Of a stretch of 64,000 nucleotides of DNA, positions 1 to 10,787 are shown piece by piece; the stretch's first letter is position 1, and every line of letters begins with the position of its first letter. The position numbers and the translations under genes are program-made. The stretch is taken from positions 1,805,501 through 1,869,500 of the forward strand of contig NC_059409.1 of NCBI RefSeq assembly GCF_905220565.1. The letters are read 5' to 3'. This DNA comes from Melitaea cinxia. Lineage: Eukaryota > Arthropoda > Insecta > Lepidoptera > Nymphalidae. The notes below the pieces were generated by a model, which was not told where the DNA came from, searched no databases, and saw only the letters and a list, made by a program, of their open reading frames with translations.

Positions 1-219
1 GTCTGTGTGTTTGTAATTGCCGGTCTCTCCACCGTGCCTCAAAGAGCCCATTAAGCTGTTGGTCCCGGTTGTTATCATAGAAACATGATAGCGATCGTCA
101 CTCCTAGTATAGAAATATATCCGCCGACCCGCAGTGGAGCAGCGTGGAGGATTACGCTGCGATTCTACTCCTACATGGAGAAAGTGGTCTAAGCCCAGCA
201 GTAGAATATTACAGGCCGA
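1..219 (+). mobile_element. tRNA-headed SINE (family A), 3' part, cut by window edge
   Basis: This is the body and tail of the family A SINE, recognised against the complete copy at 22290-22629. Shared landmarks are the CCGTGCCTC block, the CCCGGTTGTTATCATA block, TGATAGCGATCGT, ATATCCGCC, GGAGCAGCGTGG and the tail CCCAGCAGTAGAATATTACAGG. The tRNA-like head lies outside the window. Many substitutions suggest an old copy. Confidence 0.8.
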
Positions 220-504
220 ATAGTACACATTTCGTTCTTATATTAAAAGACAGACAAATAGGTACGTTGGTATCTGAGTAACTGTTTACAGTTACTATGA
301 ACTAAACGCTTGTTATTATTTTATTAATTTATATCACATCTTGTTTATCATACGTACAAAGATCTATCTAATTTTAGTTTACTGACATGTTAGTGTTGTC
401 AATAGTGATTTTTTTTTATCTGTTCAAATTTAAAGTTTTGATTTCAGCTTTGTGTCTGGGTTTAAAAATCAAATTTTATTTCAAAGTATTTAGATGAAAA
501 TAAA
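220..504. other. AT-rich stretch without recognisable feature
   Basis: AT-rich sequence with short T runs. No repeat shared with the rest of the window and no convincing coding signal is visible. Confidence 0.5.
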
Positions 505-908
505 AACGCCAAAGTGCGAGTCGGATTTGCGCACCGAGGGTTCCGTACAAAAAAAATTGTTAATTAAAAATTTATGCTTCCGCAATTTTTCCTTTATCCG
601 TGCTATAAGACGTTGCTTCCTACCAAATTTCAAGATACAGAGTTCACGGGAAGTTCACCCTATAGGTTTTGTTTTCTTTGCGAGTGTCGTAAATTTGCAG
701 CATAAATGGCTGTATTTTTTGATTGCGTTGGCTTAGGCGTTTGATTTATTCACAGCTCTAAAAAACAGTAGACCTGAGTATTTGATATGAATTTCAACTT
801 GATATCTCCACGCATTCTTGAGAAAAAGGGTCTTGACACATAGACGGACAACAAAGTGATCCTATAAGGGTTCCGTTTTGTCCTTCTGAGTTACGGAACT
901 CTAAAAAA
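505..908 (+). repeat. GTTCCGTA-type interspersed repeat (family N)
   Basis: This block of about 400 bp opens with AAGTGCGAGTCGGATTTGCG and GAGGGTTCCGTAC and closes with GAGTTACGGAACTCTAAAAA. The GGTTCCGTA and TACGGAACTC ends are roughly inverted. I know this layout from common lepidopteran interspersed repeats, but I cannot assign its class. The 80-residue open frame inside it is not supported as a gene. A shorter relative (GGGTTCCGTAACC) lies near 12459. Confidence 0.55.
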
Positions 909-2044
909 CGGCACAGTATTTTTGTTATATTAAAAAAAAAGATTTAAACCTAAACATTTTTTTCCATTAAAAAACGAACGCTAAAACGAATCGAAAATAC
1001 GGATAAGAAATTTTACTTACCAAAAAATATAGATAACGCAAAACTCTCGGTCGTTCGTTTTTCCACAAAGAAATTCCTTAAAAACGGGTTCGGGAGTATT
1101 AAGATTTACATTTTGTGACTTAATTATTAAAGAGAGCTTAAACCGTAGCGTTTTCCCTCTAATCTTCGAAGTTATTACAACCCTCGGAATGAATGACAAA
1201 TGCGACCGAAAAGGAATTTACAGAATGGATCCGGTAAGATCGGTTGATATGTGTTGTACGCGACAAGATGATGTTCACTCGCTATGTGGCTAAGTATACT
1301 TTGATTTCTATGAAGATGGTAAACTTTTTTATATGCATTTTATAAGATATACATACACTTATGTACATAGAATCGTCGCTTTTCTGTATGAAAGACTTTT
1401 TCTCGATTAAATATAGTATTTGCTATGTTAAAAGTTATTTATAGATAAAAATCTGCTAATTTTTGTGTTAATTTTTTTTAAATTATAGCTTTCGAACACG
1501 GCTGTCTGTTCCTAAGCAAAGAAAGCAAGTTTTTGCTTACACTTTAAATTCAATTCGATGATACTCTCATTAATGATATTTTTCGCATTCTTATTACTGT
1601 TTGATACATACAATTTTAAGAAAACAATCTAGCTTAACAAAGTCTCAACTCAGACGAAATGATTAATATCGCTTTTGTGTACGCAATACGGAAAGCGTTA
1701 CAAAATATCTCACCAAACGGATATAACATAGCGATAAGAAAAATTTTGGTGATATATTAACAAAATATACAAATGGTGGCAGAGCGGAAATGACAAGCTC
1801 AACATTGTTGTGTCATTCCAATGTCGGCTCTATGACTCGGGAACAAAGTTTAAATTTAATTGCAGTTGATGTAACAGATTGCAACGTAACTGTCGGGAAT
1901 TTGTGTGGTCTAAAATTTATGTCTATTGATCCGTATAAAATTATAAAAAAGCATTGCTAAAGTCTTCTGAGATACAAAAATAGTAATAATATATCTTTTT
2001 TCATAAATTATGTTACACATTATAGTATACATTTTTAAAATTGT
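909..2044. other. Single-copy AT-rich DNA with one short SINE remnant
   Basis: Mostly unique sequence. A short match to the 3' end of the family J SINE lies around 1495-1545 (GGCTGTCTGTTCCTAAG). A small minus-strand frame at 1017-1199 runs into a donor-like GGTAAGT, but it has no recognisable protein features and I do not call it an exon. Confidence 0.45.
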
Positions 2045-2056
2045 AAGTTTTAATTT

Positions 2057-2880
2057 GTACTGTGTTGCTACGGTACTAAAGCATATAGCCACCCCCTCTC
2101 TTCCCGTGGGTGTCGTAAGAGGTGACTAAGGGATAACACAGTTCCGCTACCACCTCGGAACTTAATAATTGTGTTTGCTCGCAAACAAAAAAAAAACCGA
2201 CTTCAATTACATCGAAGAGTAATACAACGTAGATCGACGAAAACATAGTCAAGTAACTACGCGTTATCAAATATTACTGAAAAAGTAGTTATCAGATCTC
2301 GAAAAAATTTATGTGTGATCACATGATAAACATCAGCTTTTGATGACATCAAAAATTATTAAAATCGGTACACCCAGTAAAAAGTTATTGCGGGTTTTTG
2401 AGAGTTTCTCTCGATTTCTCTGGGATCCCATCATCAGATCCTGGTTTCCTTATCATTATTAGATATAACTCAAAAAGTAGTTGTTAGATCTTAAATAAAT
2501 TTAAATGGGACCAATTGACACACACCACCTTTCGATTAAAAAAAATTGTCGAAATCGGTCCACCCGGTCAAAAGTTCTAATGTAACATACATAAAAAAAA
2601 ATAAAGTCGCATTGAGAACCTCCTCCTTTTTTGGAAGTCGGTTAAAAAGCCGACCGATTGCGGGATAACCATCCAGCTGCTGGCTTTGAAATACACAGGC
2701 CGAATACGGGCAGCAGCGTCTTCGGTGCGACAAAGCCAGCCCTGCGGTCACCAACCCCACTGCCCAGCGTGGTGACTATGGGCAAAACACATGAGCTTAC
2801 GTTATTTTTGGCGTAAACTTGTGGAGGCCTATGTCCAGCATTGGACTGTATAGGCTGTAATGATGATGATGATAACGATG
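2057..2880 (+). mobile_element. Full-length SINE-like element (family B) split by a D element
   Basis: The two halves, 2057-2165 and 2646-2880, together match the intact family B order: GTG head, GCCACCCCCTCTCTTCCCG, GGAACTTAA, AAGCCGACCGAT, GACAAAGCCAGC, GGTCACCAACCC, GGGCAAAACACATGAG, GGAGGCCTATGTCCAGCA and an ATGATGATGATGATAACG tail. It is flanked by a perfect 12-bp target duplication (AAGTTTTAATTT at 2045-2056 and 2881-2892). The element without its insert is about 344 bp. Its last 40 bp or so match the end of RTE LINEs, which presumably mobilise it. Confidence 0.85.
2166..2641 (+). mobile_element. Non-autonomous GAAGTCGG element (family D), nested in family B
   Basis: This 476-bp insert begins TAATTGTGTTTGCTCGCAAAC, which contains a GTTTGC/GCAAAC hairpin, and ends TTTTTTGGAAGTCGG. 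Intact family B copies read GGAACTTAAAAAGCC at this point. Here GGAACTTAA precedes the insert and TTAAAAAGCC follows it, so TTAA is present on both sides. No protein is encoded. It is an internally shortened relative of the 599-bp copy at 19189-19787. Confidence 0.8.
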
Positions 2881-2892
2881 AAGTTTTAATTT

Positions 2893-4455
2893 AGTTTAGA
2901 CTCGTTGTCATCAGCTGATATTACTGATTTTCTCCGTCATTCGAATATTTTGTTAATGAGGAAACCTCTATGACTGTCTAAATCTTTGTCCCGCCTCTTT
3001 CACTGCGTGTTAGTAGATATATATTCTACTCAGATTAAATATCTTGTCTAATTGATAACTTCCGTACCCATCCATCTTTATACATATATTGAGACATGAT
3101 ATTTGGAACCTCGTGTTACTCTTAAATGAATACAAAATAAAACATCTTGGCAAATAATCCTTATATATTTTTACTTAATCCCAGATGCTACTTCTATTGA
3201 ACTCATAATTTTATAATTTTCCGTTTTGTTCAGTGGTTGCTTTGCTGATCTTTCAGTCTTCAAAACGCATCTTCTCATGTCTTGAATCCTAATCTCAGCT
3301 ATTAAAAACATTGTATGTCCCAGGACCGAACAGGTTTATAACCTCTGCCCTTTTTATGGACACAGCTAATAAACTCCAATCGTTTTACAACCTCTGGCGA
3401 CGTGCAAGAAATGCTACTAGCTGCACGCTCTCTATTATAACTTAGAGCTGAATTAGCGCATATGATTTCGATGCATATACGCATGGGCATAAAGTCGAAA
3501 ATCGCGTAAAAGAATTCGGCATTTGAAGTTCTTTGAATAGGGTTCCGGTAATGAGTGAGTATTATGATAACGTAAATATTTCTTCCGGTGCTATCTTTTT
3601 TCACATGGTCTTTCGTGTGTGGTGGTGTATGTGTATTGCGCTGTTGGTTTCATTTAAGATAATAAATTAGTTAATAGTTGTATAATTTAACCTATGGCGA
3701 TAGAAGTTAATTATTATTGAATAAAAGACGATAGGATGATAAGTTGTAAATTTAAATTCATCTGTCAGACGGACGATGTACCTATAAGCGTGTGTGTTTG
3801 TGCTCGTGTGCGTACGTGCGAGCGTGTAGTTCAATTACTACTTATTACTGCGATTTTTTTATCTTCTTTTTTTTCCGCATCATTTCAGCTCTATTTCTCG
3901 GGTAATTTTAAACCAAACGAACGCCATCAAAAAAGTCTTGATTTAAAATAAGTAGGCATGTTTACGAAATTAAATTAGGGGAAAAAAATTTAAGATAGGC
4001 CCTCGCGGCCACCCGTATTTGGAGTAAAATTTAGTTAATTCCATTTCGGCGTCAGATGAATGCTTCTTTCTGAGGATGTCACGGTAATTGAGTTTCGGAA
4101 CAGCATCGTCGACCTCCGAATTAAAATTAACAATTTACCGATTGGAATCGGTATTCCAGGATCGGTGTCCCTGTTTAATTTGAAAATTTAGAAGAATCAA
4201 CGGTGTCTTTTGCTGTTGATTATCAGTCGAAACTGCGTGTCTTTCGTATAGATTAAAAAAAAGTATTTTTAGAGTAAGCGACGATGCCTTGAAAAATAAG
4301 AGTGTAAGTTGTTTTTTTTTTTTGTTTTTAATCAAATATCATATTTCAAAATATCATATTTTAGTTCTCAATTGTCAAATTTTGATTTAAATAAAAATTT
4401 TAGCTGCATCTGTAAGAAAATGTACATCGTATGAAGTTCGTAGCAATATGTAATA
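2893..4455. other. Single-copy AT-rich DNA with a TG/CG-rich patch
   Basis: No transposon family shared with the window is evident. A GTGTGTG/GCGTGCG-rich patch lies at about 3790-3835. The open frames at 3302-3604, 3736-3951 and 4135-4335 show no domain or codon signal. Confidence 0.45.
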
Positions 4456-4773
4456 TCATCAGATCTCGATCAAAGTTTGATGAGACTAAAAAACGAGCAT
4501 CAGCTTTTGATTGAAATAAGAAACATCAAAATCGGTGCACCCAGTGAAAAGTTATGCGGTATAATACTAAGTAAGGTCGGTGATTTTTTTTAAAAGATTG
4601 GATATAACTCAAAAAGTACTTGTTATATTTCAATTAAAATTAAATGGGACTACATGACACGCACCACCTTTCGATTAAAAAAATAATCATTGAAATCGGT
4701 CCACACAGTCAAAAGTTTTGAGGTAACGTACATAAAATAATATAGTTGAATCGAGAACCTTTTTTTTTGGAAG
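4456..4773 (+). mobile_element. Family D element, degenerate, right end lost
   Basis: Carries D-family blocks in order: CATCAGATCTCGAT, GCATCAGCTTTTGATT, AAATCGGTGCACCCAGT, ATATAACTCAAAAAGTA, CACCACCTTTCGATTAAA and GAGAACC...TTGGAAGTC. It stops at GGAAGTC, where the RTE remnant begins, so its terminal CGG and flank are missing. Confidence 0.7.
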
Positions 4774-4775
4774 TC

Positions 4776-5116
4776 ACACACTTCAGCCTACCGCAGTCCA
4801 CTGCTGGATAGGCCTATAGGCCTCCCCAAGTTCGCGCCACACATTTCGGTCTTCCGCAATCCTCATCCAGCCTACACCGGCAATCTTACGTAGATCGTCG
4901 GTCCAACGGGCCGGAGGACGTCCCACACTGCGTTTGCCAAGACGCGGTCTCCACTCTAGGACCCGTCTACTCCAACGGCCATCGATCCTGCGACACAGAT
5001 GACCAGCCCACTGCCACTTCAACTTGCTAATTCTGTGGACTATTTCGGTTACTTTCGTTCTCTCGCGGATAGTCTCATTTCTAATCCTGTCTTTGAGAGA
5101 GACCTCAAGCATAGCA
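4776..5116 (-). pseudogene. RTE-type LINE, C-terminal end of the endonuclease/reverse transcriptase
   Basis: The minus strand encodes about 110 residues ending at a stop just upstream of the LINE 3' end. Recognisable segments are SLKDRIRNETIRERTKV, KLKWQWAGHLCRR, GRPPARWTDDLRK, GWMRIAEDR and a WRELGEAY-type end, all typical of the region after the reverse transcriptase domain in RTE elements. It lacks endonuclease and polymerase domains and is 5'-truncated at an A-rich junction near 5116. It is nearly identical to the copy at 33047-33536. This is a dead fragment. Confidence 0.85.
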
Positions 5117-5120
5117 AGCA

Positions 5121-6004
5121 AAAAAAAAATAAAAAAAAAAATAACAATGCTTAAAGTCTTTCCAATTATAGGCGATTACTGCTAATTATTCAAAAAACAC
5201 ACAACGAAACATAGACTTATACAAAAATAATATATATTATTGTAATATAACTTTTACGGGAGGCAATAAACATATTATCGTAGCATTGCTAGCCAGCGGA
5301 CCATTTTAAAGAATAAGTCAAATAACGTATTATGTGCATACTATGATTATATTTATCAATAAAAGTCCATTGACAATCTAAAAAATATAAATATATTTTT
5401 TTTCATCTATTGCGTACTTGAGTTTTATCGCCGGTTTCAGGTGAGATCTAATTTCGGTGCTCGATTTTCGCGTAATTAAAGATGGGATTTCGACTTGGAG
5501 AACGAAACCGGCAATTTATGAGGCTCCACGGTTTTTTTTTTCTTATAAACGATCATGGCTTATTTCGTATTAATGGTATACGATAGTAATTGATGGCGAT
5601 CTTATTTCCCGTATTATGTTTATGTAATTGGTGCTAAACTTTGAATATAGAGTAGGGTTCCCTTATTAGAATAAGGGATCTCTGTCGTATCAGGAAGCCC
5701 AAAAAAGTGGCTATAGTCGTGAATATCACAAAGAATTAAAAATGTGTATTCAAATATTTGAGCATTAAAAAAACTTGGAGCTTATTGTGATTAGAATTAT
5801 ATTTTATTTCGTAAGTTTTTTTTTTTTGGTATTACAATAAATAAATAATTGTGTAGAGTGAATTAATATGCCCCGTATATAATTAAAAATGTTTATCATA
5901 ACGTTTTAAACATGGAAATAATACACTACGTTAGACAAAGGATTAGCTCTTGATAGTTTTATGAAAATTATTGTTCAAGTTTCTTTCATATTAAATATAT
6001 ATAT
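5121..6004. other. Single-copy DNA with a moderately GC-rich core
   Basis: AT-rich flanks surround a less AT-rich core at about 5408-5545, which contains the inverted arms GCCGGTTTC (5430-5438) and GAAACCGGC (5504-5512). No coding frame or window-wide repeat is visible. The core may be a conserved non-coding element. Confidence 0.35.
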
Positions 6005-6240
6005 CTACACAATACACACACGGTCGTCTGTTCCTAAAGTAAGCAACTTAATGCTTGTGTTATAGGTAACAGCCGACTGGTATATAGCTACATATTTTTT
6101 TTTCGATAAACATACTTATAAATAATACATATATAAATATATAAATAAATATTTATATTACACCCAGACTCGGGGTGGGAATCGAACCCACAACCCTCGG
6201 AACAGAAAGCAGGGTCACTACAAACTGCGCCAACGGGCTA
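6005..6240 (-). mobile_element. tRNA-derived SINE (family J)
   Basis: Read on the minus strand, it opens with GCCCGTTGGCGCAGTTTGTA (A-box-like) and has GGGTTCGATTCCC (B-box) about 50 bp later, the layout of an RNA polymerase III promoter. The body is AT-rich. The 3' end carries ACAAGCATTAAGTTGCTTAC and GAACAGACGACCG, shared with the copy at 15131-15360. The head is SINE-like rather than a functional tRNA because no clean cloverleaf forms. Confidence 0.8.
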
Positions 6241-6271
6241 GTCAAAATATATTAGTCAGATATATAAACAG

Positions 6272-6623
6272 TGTGACGACGCGTTGGGGCAACGGTCACA
6301 GTACTGGTTTGTGGCTATTGCGCTGGCGGTCGCGGGTTCGATCCGCGCACATGACATACATTTTTATTGGCCATGCAAATGTTTTCCGTGGTCTAGGTGT
6401 TTGTGCAGACCTTGTGGGTCTCCTCATCGTTTCTCGGAGAGCACGTTAAGCCGTCGGTCCCGGTTGTCATAATTTATACCTGATACCGATCGTTACTGAT
6501 AGTAGGGAATATATCCGCCAACCCGCATTGGAGCAGCGTGTTGGATTAAGCTCTGATCCATCTCCTAAATTGGGAAAGAGGCCTATGCCCAGCAGTAGGA
6601 TATTACAGGCTGAAGCGTAAGCG
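6272..6623 (+). mobile_element. Full-length tRNA-headed SINE (family A)
   Basis: Opens with a degraded A-box (TTGGGGCAACGG), has a B-box (GGGTTCGATCC) and the complete family A body, and ends CAGGCTGAAGCGTAAGCG. TATATAAACAG (6261-6271) and TATATAATCAG (6624-6634) form an 11-bp target duplication with one mismatch. The short frame within it is not a gene. Confidence 0.85.
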
Positions 6624-6634
6624 TATATAATCAG

Positions 6635-6981
6635 TAACAAGAACTATTATGTATTCCGCGTTGCTCTAAATTATGGTTTATAAATACATACTTTCGAAAT
6701 ATTACAAATATAAATCAAATGATCGTCAAAAAAACATTTCTCTAACACATGTTTGGAAGCGCGCCAGTTGGTAATCGTTGCAGAGAGAATTCCTTAACTT
6801 ACAGTTGCAAGTAATATTTACACTACAGTTTTGTATCGACTGCAACTGGCTATACATTTTCATCGGGTTTTGGTTAATATTCTAGTACATAATGATTATA
6901 TTTAACAACTATATTTAGAACACAGCAAATATATCGTGTTAAAATTTTTGAAGCAGTCCAATAGGCTCAGTACATCAATCA
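6635..6981. other. Single-copy AT-rich DNA
   Basis: No repeat shared with the window and no plausible gene. Confidence 0.4.
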
Positions 6982-7112
6982 GACGGTCACAGCTAAATAA
7001 TACTGGCTTTGAGTTGGTTGTGTTCCTTTGATAAGTAAGATGGCCAGAACTCTCGGTTAGGATCGGGAATATAGACAGCAACTCGCTTGCTTCTAATGTT
7101 GCAGGCGTAAAT
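6982..7112 (+). repeat. Family C repeat, degenerate internal fragment
   Basis: Matches the middle of family C: GGTCACAGCTAAATAATACT, GTTGTGTTCCT, GATGGCCAGA and GCTTGCTTCTAATGTTGCAGG, with numerous substitutions. Both ends are missing. Probably an old copy. Confidence 0.6.
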
Positions 7113-7919
7113 AGTACACTATCCGCTTAATATCTGGTAGTTTATAAGATCTTTTGTTATCCTATTATTTAAAAACAATTACTCAGATTAAAAAAAAATC
7201 TCTTTTTAAACAGTGCTTTATATTATATATTTATTTATATTCTGATCATACAAAAAGTGTGACCGTACGTACCGTTACGAGTATATATTATTATAGATAT
7301 AATTTTTTTTGGAACTTATACTAGAATAATTAATTACTTCATTAAAAATCAGTCAGATTTTTATATTCTCGTTATCTTATCAATATTTATATATATTTTT
7401 TACAAATACAAAACTTCTCTCTCGATTTCCAGCTAGAAGTAAAAATGTTTTATAATAAAAATTAATTAATTCAAAAAAATCAATCTCGAAGCAAATCATA
7501 AAAATATAAATTAATCTAATTGCACAGATTTAGTTTCAGGTAAAATCGATCTTAAGTTTATCGTACTTAACGAGAGTCCCAACCGCGTTCAATTGAAACA
7601 ATCACACATGTACGAAAGAAACACATACACACATATAAATATATGGAGACCGTATTTACAGCGTAAACGTACAGAATCGGATATTGGGTATGAGTGTATA
7701 AGGCAACGTATCCGCACTGCAATTTTCACAACTCGCCACCGAATGTTCTGGCAAGTAGCCAACTATGTAAGGCGTCTTGTAGACAAGGCGGTGTTTGTCT
7801 TAAGACAAAATAATCTGGGTCTCGTTACTTGAATACCGTTACATAAACAGTTCAAGTTGATTTCTCTGAAACAATTAGCTCATATAATTAACTACTGTTC
7901 GCAGATGTGTTTTTTAAAC
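7113..7919. other. AT-rich single-copy DNA
   Basis: Very AT-rich, with a slightly GC-richer segment at about 7590-7850. A 79-residue frame there (7593-7832) lacks any domain, signal or splice context and is not called. Confidence 0.4.
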
Positions 7920-8350
7920 AACTTCGAAAAAGAGGGGGCTCTCAATTCGATTGTATTATTTATGTATCGTAACTGTTTAGTGGATGTATCTATTTTGATG
8001 ATTTTTTTTATTGAAAGCTGAGGATTTTCATGTAGTCCCATTTAAATTTGATCAAAATCTGACGGGTTCTTTATTAGTTATCTCGGACGCCGAAAAATAT
8101 GAAGCGGGAATATTGAAGTTAGTACTGACGCGACAGTGCTGTACTGACTTGAAATCAATTTACACGATGGTAGTGGTAGTGCCAGGTCAGCACTGACTCG
8201 GAAGTGCACTGACGTTAGTTACTGACTCAATGTAAATCTGCCATAACACTGGGTATTTACCACACTATTTTTCCGACTACCCACGTTGTATTGATTTTCG
8301 ATGTAATTGAAGTCAGTTCTTTTTTGATTTTGCAAACACAAACTAATAAG
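7920..8350 (-). mobile_element. Family D element, diverged, with an unrelated middle
   Basis: Both D-family flanks are recognisable. The left part has GAGGGGGCTCTCAATTCGA, TTTATTGAAAGCTG and CATGTAGTCCCATTTAAA. The right part (8240-8350) has ACGTTGTATTG, GATGTAATTGAAGTC and TTTGCAAACACAA. Between about 8080 and 8240 lies sequence not found in other D copies, rich in the hexamer ACTGAC. Confidence 0.6.
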
Positions 8351-8603
8351 TATCAATATCCGTGTTATTTTTAATTGTGTTTACATGTGATATCATAATA
8401 ATATTGTCGATGTTCACACAAAAAAATTATAATCAATTAGCTGTATAGAATTTGAAATATTGTTATATAATGTAGATTTAAAAAGTAATTACTGAATTCA
8501 CTAGCCCTTCTCGGTGGCGATTCCATTTATATTGGCTGTATTCAAAACTAAAGTAGCTTTTTAAATGACAACGATATAGTGCTGTGTATACTTTATAAAT
8601 ATA

Positions 8604-8818
8604 CTAGCTGACCCCGCAAATGTTGTTGTGATATATATTTTACTAAACTTCTCAACCCAGCCCCCCTCCCTTATTACTTAGGGGTATGAAAAATAGATGT
8701 TGTTCGATTCTCAGACCTACCCGATATACACACAAAATTTCATGAGAATCGGTCAAGCCGTTTCGGAGGAGTTTAACTACAAACACCGCGACACGAGAAT
8801 TTTATATATTACATTAGA
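8604..8818 (-). mobile_element. Helitron-like element (family E1)
   Basis: On the minus strand it starts TC near 8818 and ends GGGGTCAGCTAG at 8604, followed by T, which fits Helitron insertion between A and T without target duplication. Internal landmarks shared with 20761-20958 and 42404-42601 are ATTCTCGTGTC, CCGAAACGGCTTGACC, ATTCTCATGAAATTTTG and ACCCCTAAGTAATAAGGG. No replicase/helicase frame is present. Confidence 0.65.
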
Positions 8819-9382
8819 AATAACCGCAAAATATGCGATTGTATGTCGTACCTAATATTACTACAAAAAGGCGTAAACTCGAGCAAGAATCATTTGGTAG
8901 TTACACAGTATTAAATCTGCTTTTAAGAAATCTCTCTCTGCTTTCGTTTTATCGAAGCTACGAATGTAAGGAACATATTTATGCACTCGTTTTCTGAATT
9001 TTCAAAGGAAATTCGTTTCACCCGATTATATCTATTTTATAGGTCCCTATAACGGTAAACGTGAAAGAGGCTTAAAGAACGGTAAGGTTTCATCTTTGTC
9101 AAGACATTCTAATTTTATTGAGGGTAGTCTGAGAAATTTATTTTTGAATTTTTGTATATTTTGGTGTATGATTTATATTTTAATATTAATATTTTAAATT
9201 AAAAAAGTCAAGGAAGTCAAGATGAGCCGTTTGTAATCATCACAGCAGTATAGAATTTTTAAATATTGTTATTTGATATACAATTAAGATTTATAAACTA
9301 TCTATCAAGATGCTGTGTTTAGTTTTAATTGTTAAGTATAAGGCGATTTAGTGCGTATAAAATAATAAAATATATTGACATA
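8819..9382. other. AT-rich single-copy DNA
   Basis: No feature supported. Confidence 0.4.
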
Positions 9383-9604
9383 TTTTTTTATATAACTAGG
9401 CCGACAAACAAGCGTACGGCTCATCTGATGGTAATTGATTACTGTAGCTTGTAGACGCCTGCAGCTCTACAAGCATAGCAAGCGCATTGTCGACCCTAAA
9501 ACAGTATTATTTTGCTGTGATCTTCTGTAAGGTTGAGGTACTACCCCAGTCGGACTGTTCCATATTTTGATCAGGAAATTTCCTGCTGTGCCCTACCCCA
9601 GTTA
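9383..9604 (-). repeat. Family C repeat with an internal deletion
   Basis: Begins TTTTTTTATATAACTAGG (the reverse complement of the A-rich 3' end) and ends CTGCTGTGCCCTACCCCAGT. It lacks the GAGCTCTGGTCACC block present in the copy at 28310-28598. Family C ends in TATATAAAAAAA and behaves like a retroposon, but no parent LINE was identified. Confidence 0.75.
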
Positions 9605-10213
9605 AGTTAGTTAACTTTTATTAGCTATATAAAATAAAAACAAAACGAAAATTTAATATTAAAACTATTTTTCTAATTCATATAAAATTTTACTATAAAA
9701 ATATCTTAGAAAACAATAATTTTCTTCTTAAAACCTACATATACATGTATATATAGGTCAACACTAGACCCTGTTCGATATACATCAATAAAATTGTGAA
9801 TAAAATATATACCTAAAATACTCGTAGATGTCGAGACGGACGCTTACCCTTTTGCATTTATTAATAAAGAAGGGACCGTATTCTTGAATCGTCGTTCGAC
9901 TTGAGTATCGTTCGCTAAATGCATTTACTGTACTTTGAAATTAACCACTTAGACTTATTGGCTACTAATTGGAAAGCTATTATTTGTAATTAAAGCTTTA
10001 GAATGTGAAGTAAATTGATAATAAGTTTTATTTGATAGGGATTTTGTGATGGTAGATTTTGATATGAGTTAGTAATTAGTACGAAGAATAAAAAAAATAC
10101 TTCGCAATTCTAGTCTCTGGCTTTAAATTTTATTATCTATATTTTATTGAAATATTTTATATTCATATAAATGCGTGTATGCAAAAAGTGATGTTTTAAA
10201 TATTTTTGAATAT
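9605..10213. other. AT-rich single-copy DNA
   Basis: No supported gene. The segment near 9835-9930 is less AT-rich but unassigned. Confidence 0.4.
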
Positions 10214-10286
10214 CTTATCAAAAAGTGACCGCTCCAGCGGGATTCGAACCCGCGTCTCCGACTGACCGTGTCGGTCGGAGACGCGG
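10214..10286 (-). repeat. Truncated tRNA-like repeat (family G) ending in a fold-back
   Basis: The minus strand carries the T-arm (GGGTTCGAATCCCGC) and the 3' acceptor side of the tRNA-like unit seen complete at 21776-21847. The 5' half of the unit is missing. Instead CCGCGTCTCCGAC (10250-10262) is mirrored by GTCGGAGACGCGG (10274-10286), a perfect 13-bp inverted repeat with an 11-bp loop. Confidence 0.65.
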
Positions 10287-10787
10287 AATAATAAAATCGT
10301 GATGTTTTAAATATCACAATCCCACAACACGTTCGATATTTATGGGTTTTTAATTTTTATTAATAAAAAAATAATTAGCTGAGCTTATAACTTTAAAATA
10401 ATTTTGAATTGTTCTTTCAACGCTGGTCGAAAGGTAAATGAAATCAATGTTATGATACTTGTAAATGATAATTTGTTTTGGTAAGATTTTGTAAATGACT
10501 AAATTAAAGACATTGTGGATATGCGTATCGATGTATATATTTTCTCGAATTTTCTAACGTTTTGAGATTGAATTTTAAAATAACTATAAAAACAACTGGT
10601 TCGATAAAAATATGATTGATTAAATTTCGTCTGACATACTTTGAGAATAGCACCCTTTTCCCTAAAATGTTCCATTAAGTGTATGCTTCGGGTCCTTCAC
10701 TCTTGTTCGTACGAGACCCCTATCGTTTTCAAACACAAAAATGGCTGAAATGTTACCTATTGTAAATTTATAATGACCTGCAAAACC
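10287..10787. other. AT-rich single-copy DNA
   Basis: No feature supported. Confidence 0.4.

Noticed and set aside
1017..1199. Possible minus-strand exon ending at a GGTAAGT donor
   Set aside because: A single donor-like motif without an acceptor-bounded neighbour or protein similarity is not enough in AT-rich DNA.
2166..2641. Firm assignment of family D to piggyBac
   Set aside because: TTAA flanks are suggestive, but there are no piggyBac-type terminal inverted repeats and a Helitron-like reading is still possible.
6165..6240. tRNA gene on the minus strand
   Set aside because: A-box and B-box are present but the sequence is the head of a SINE and does not close an acceptor stem.
7593..7832. 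79-codon frame in a less AT-rich patch
   Set aside because: No domain or motif; codon pattern not distinctive.
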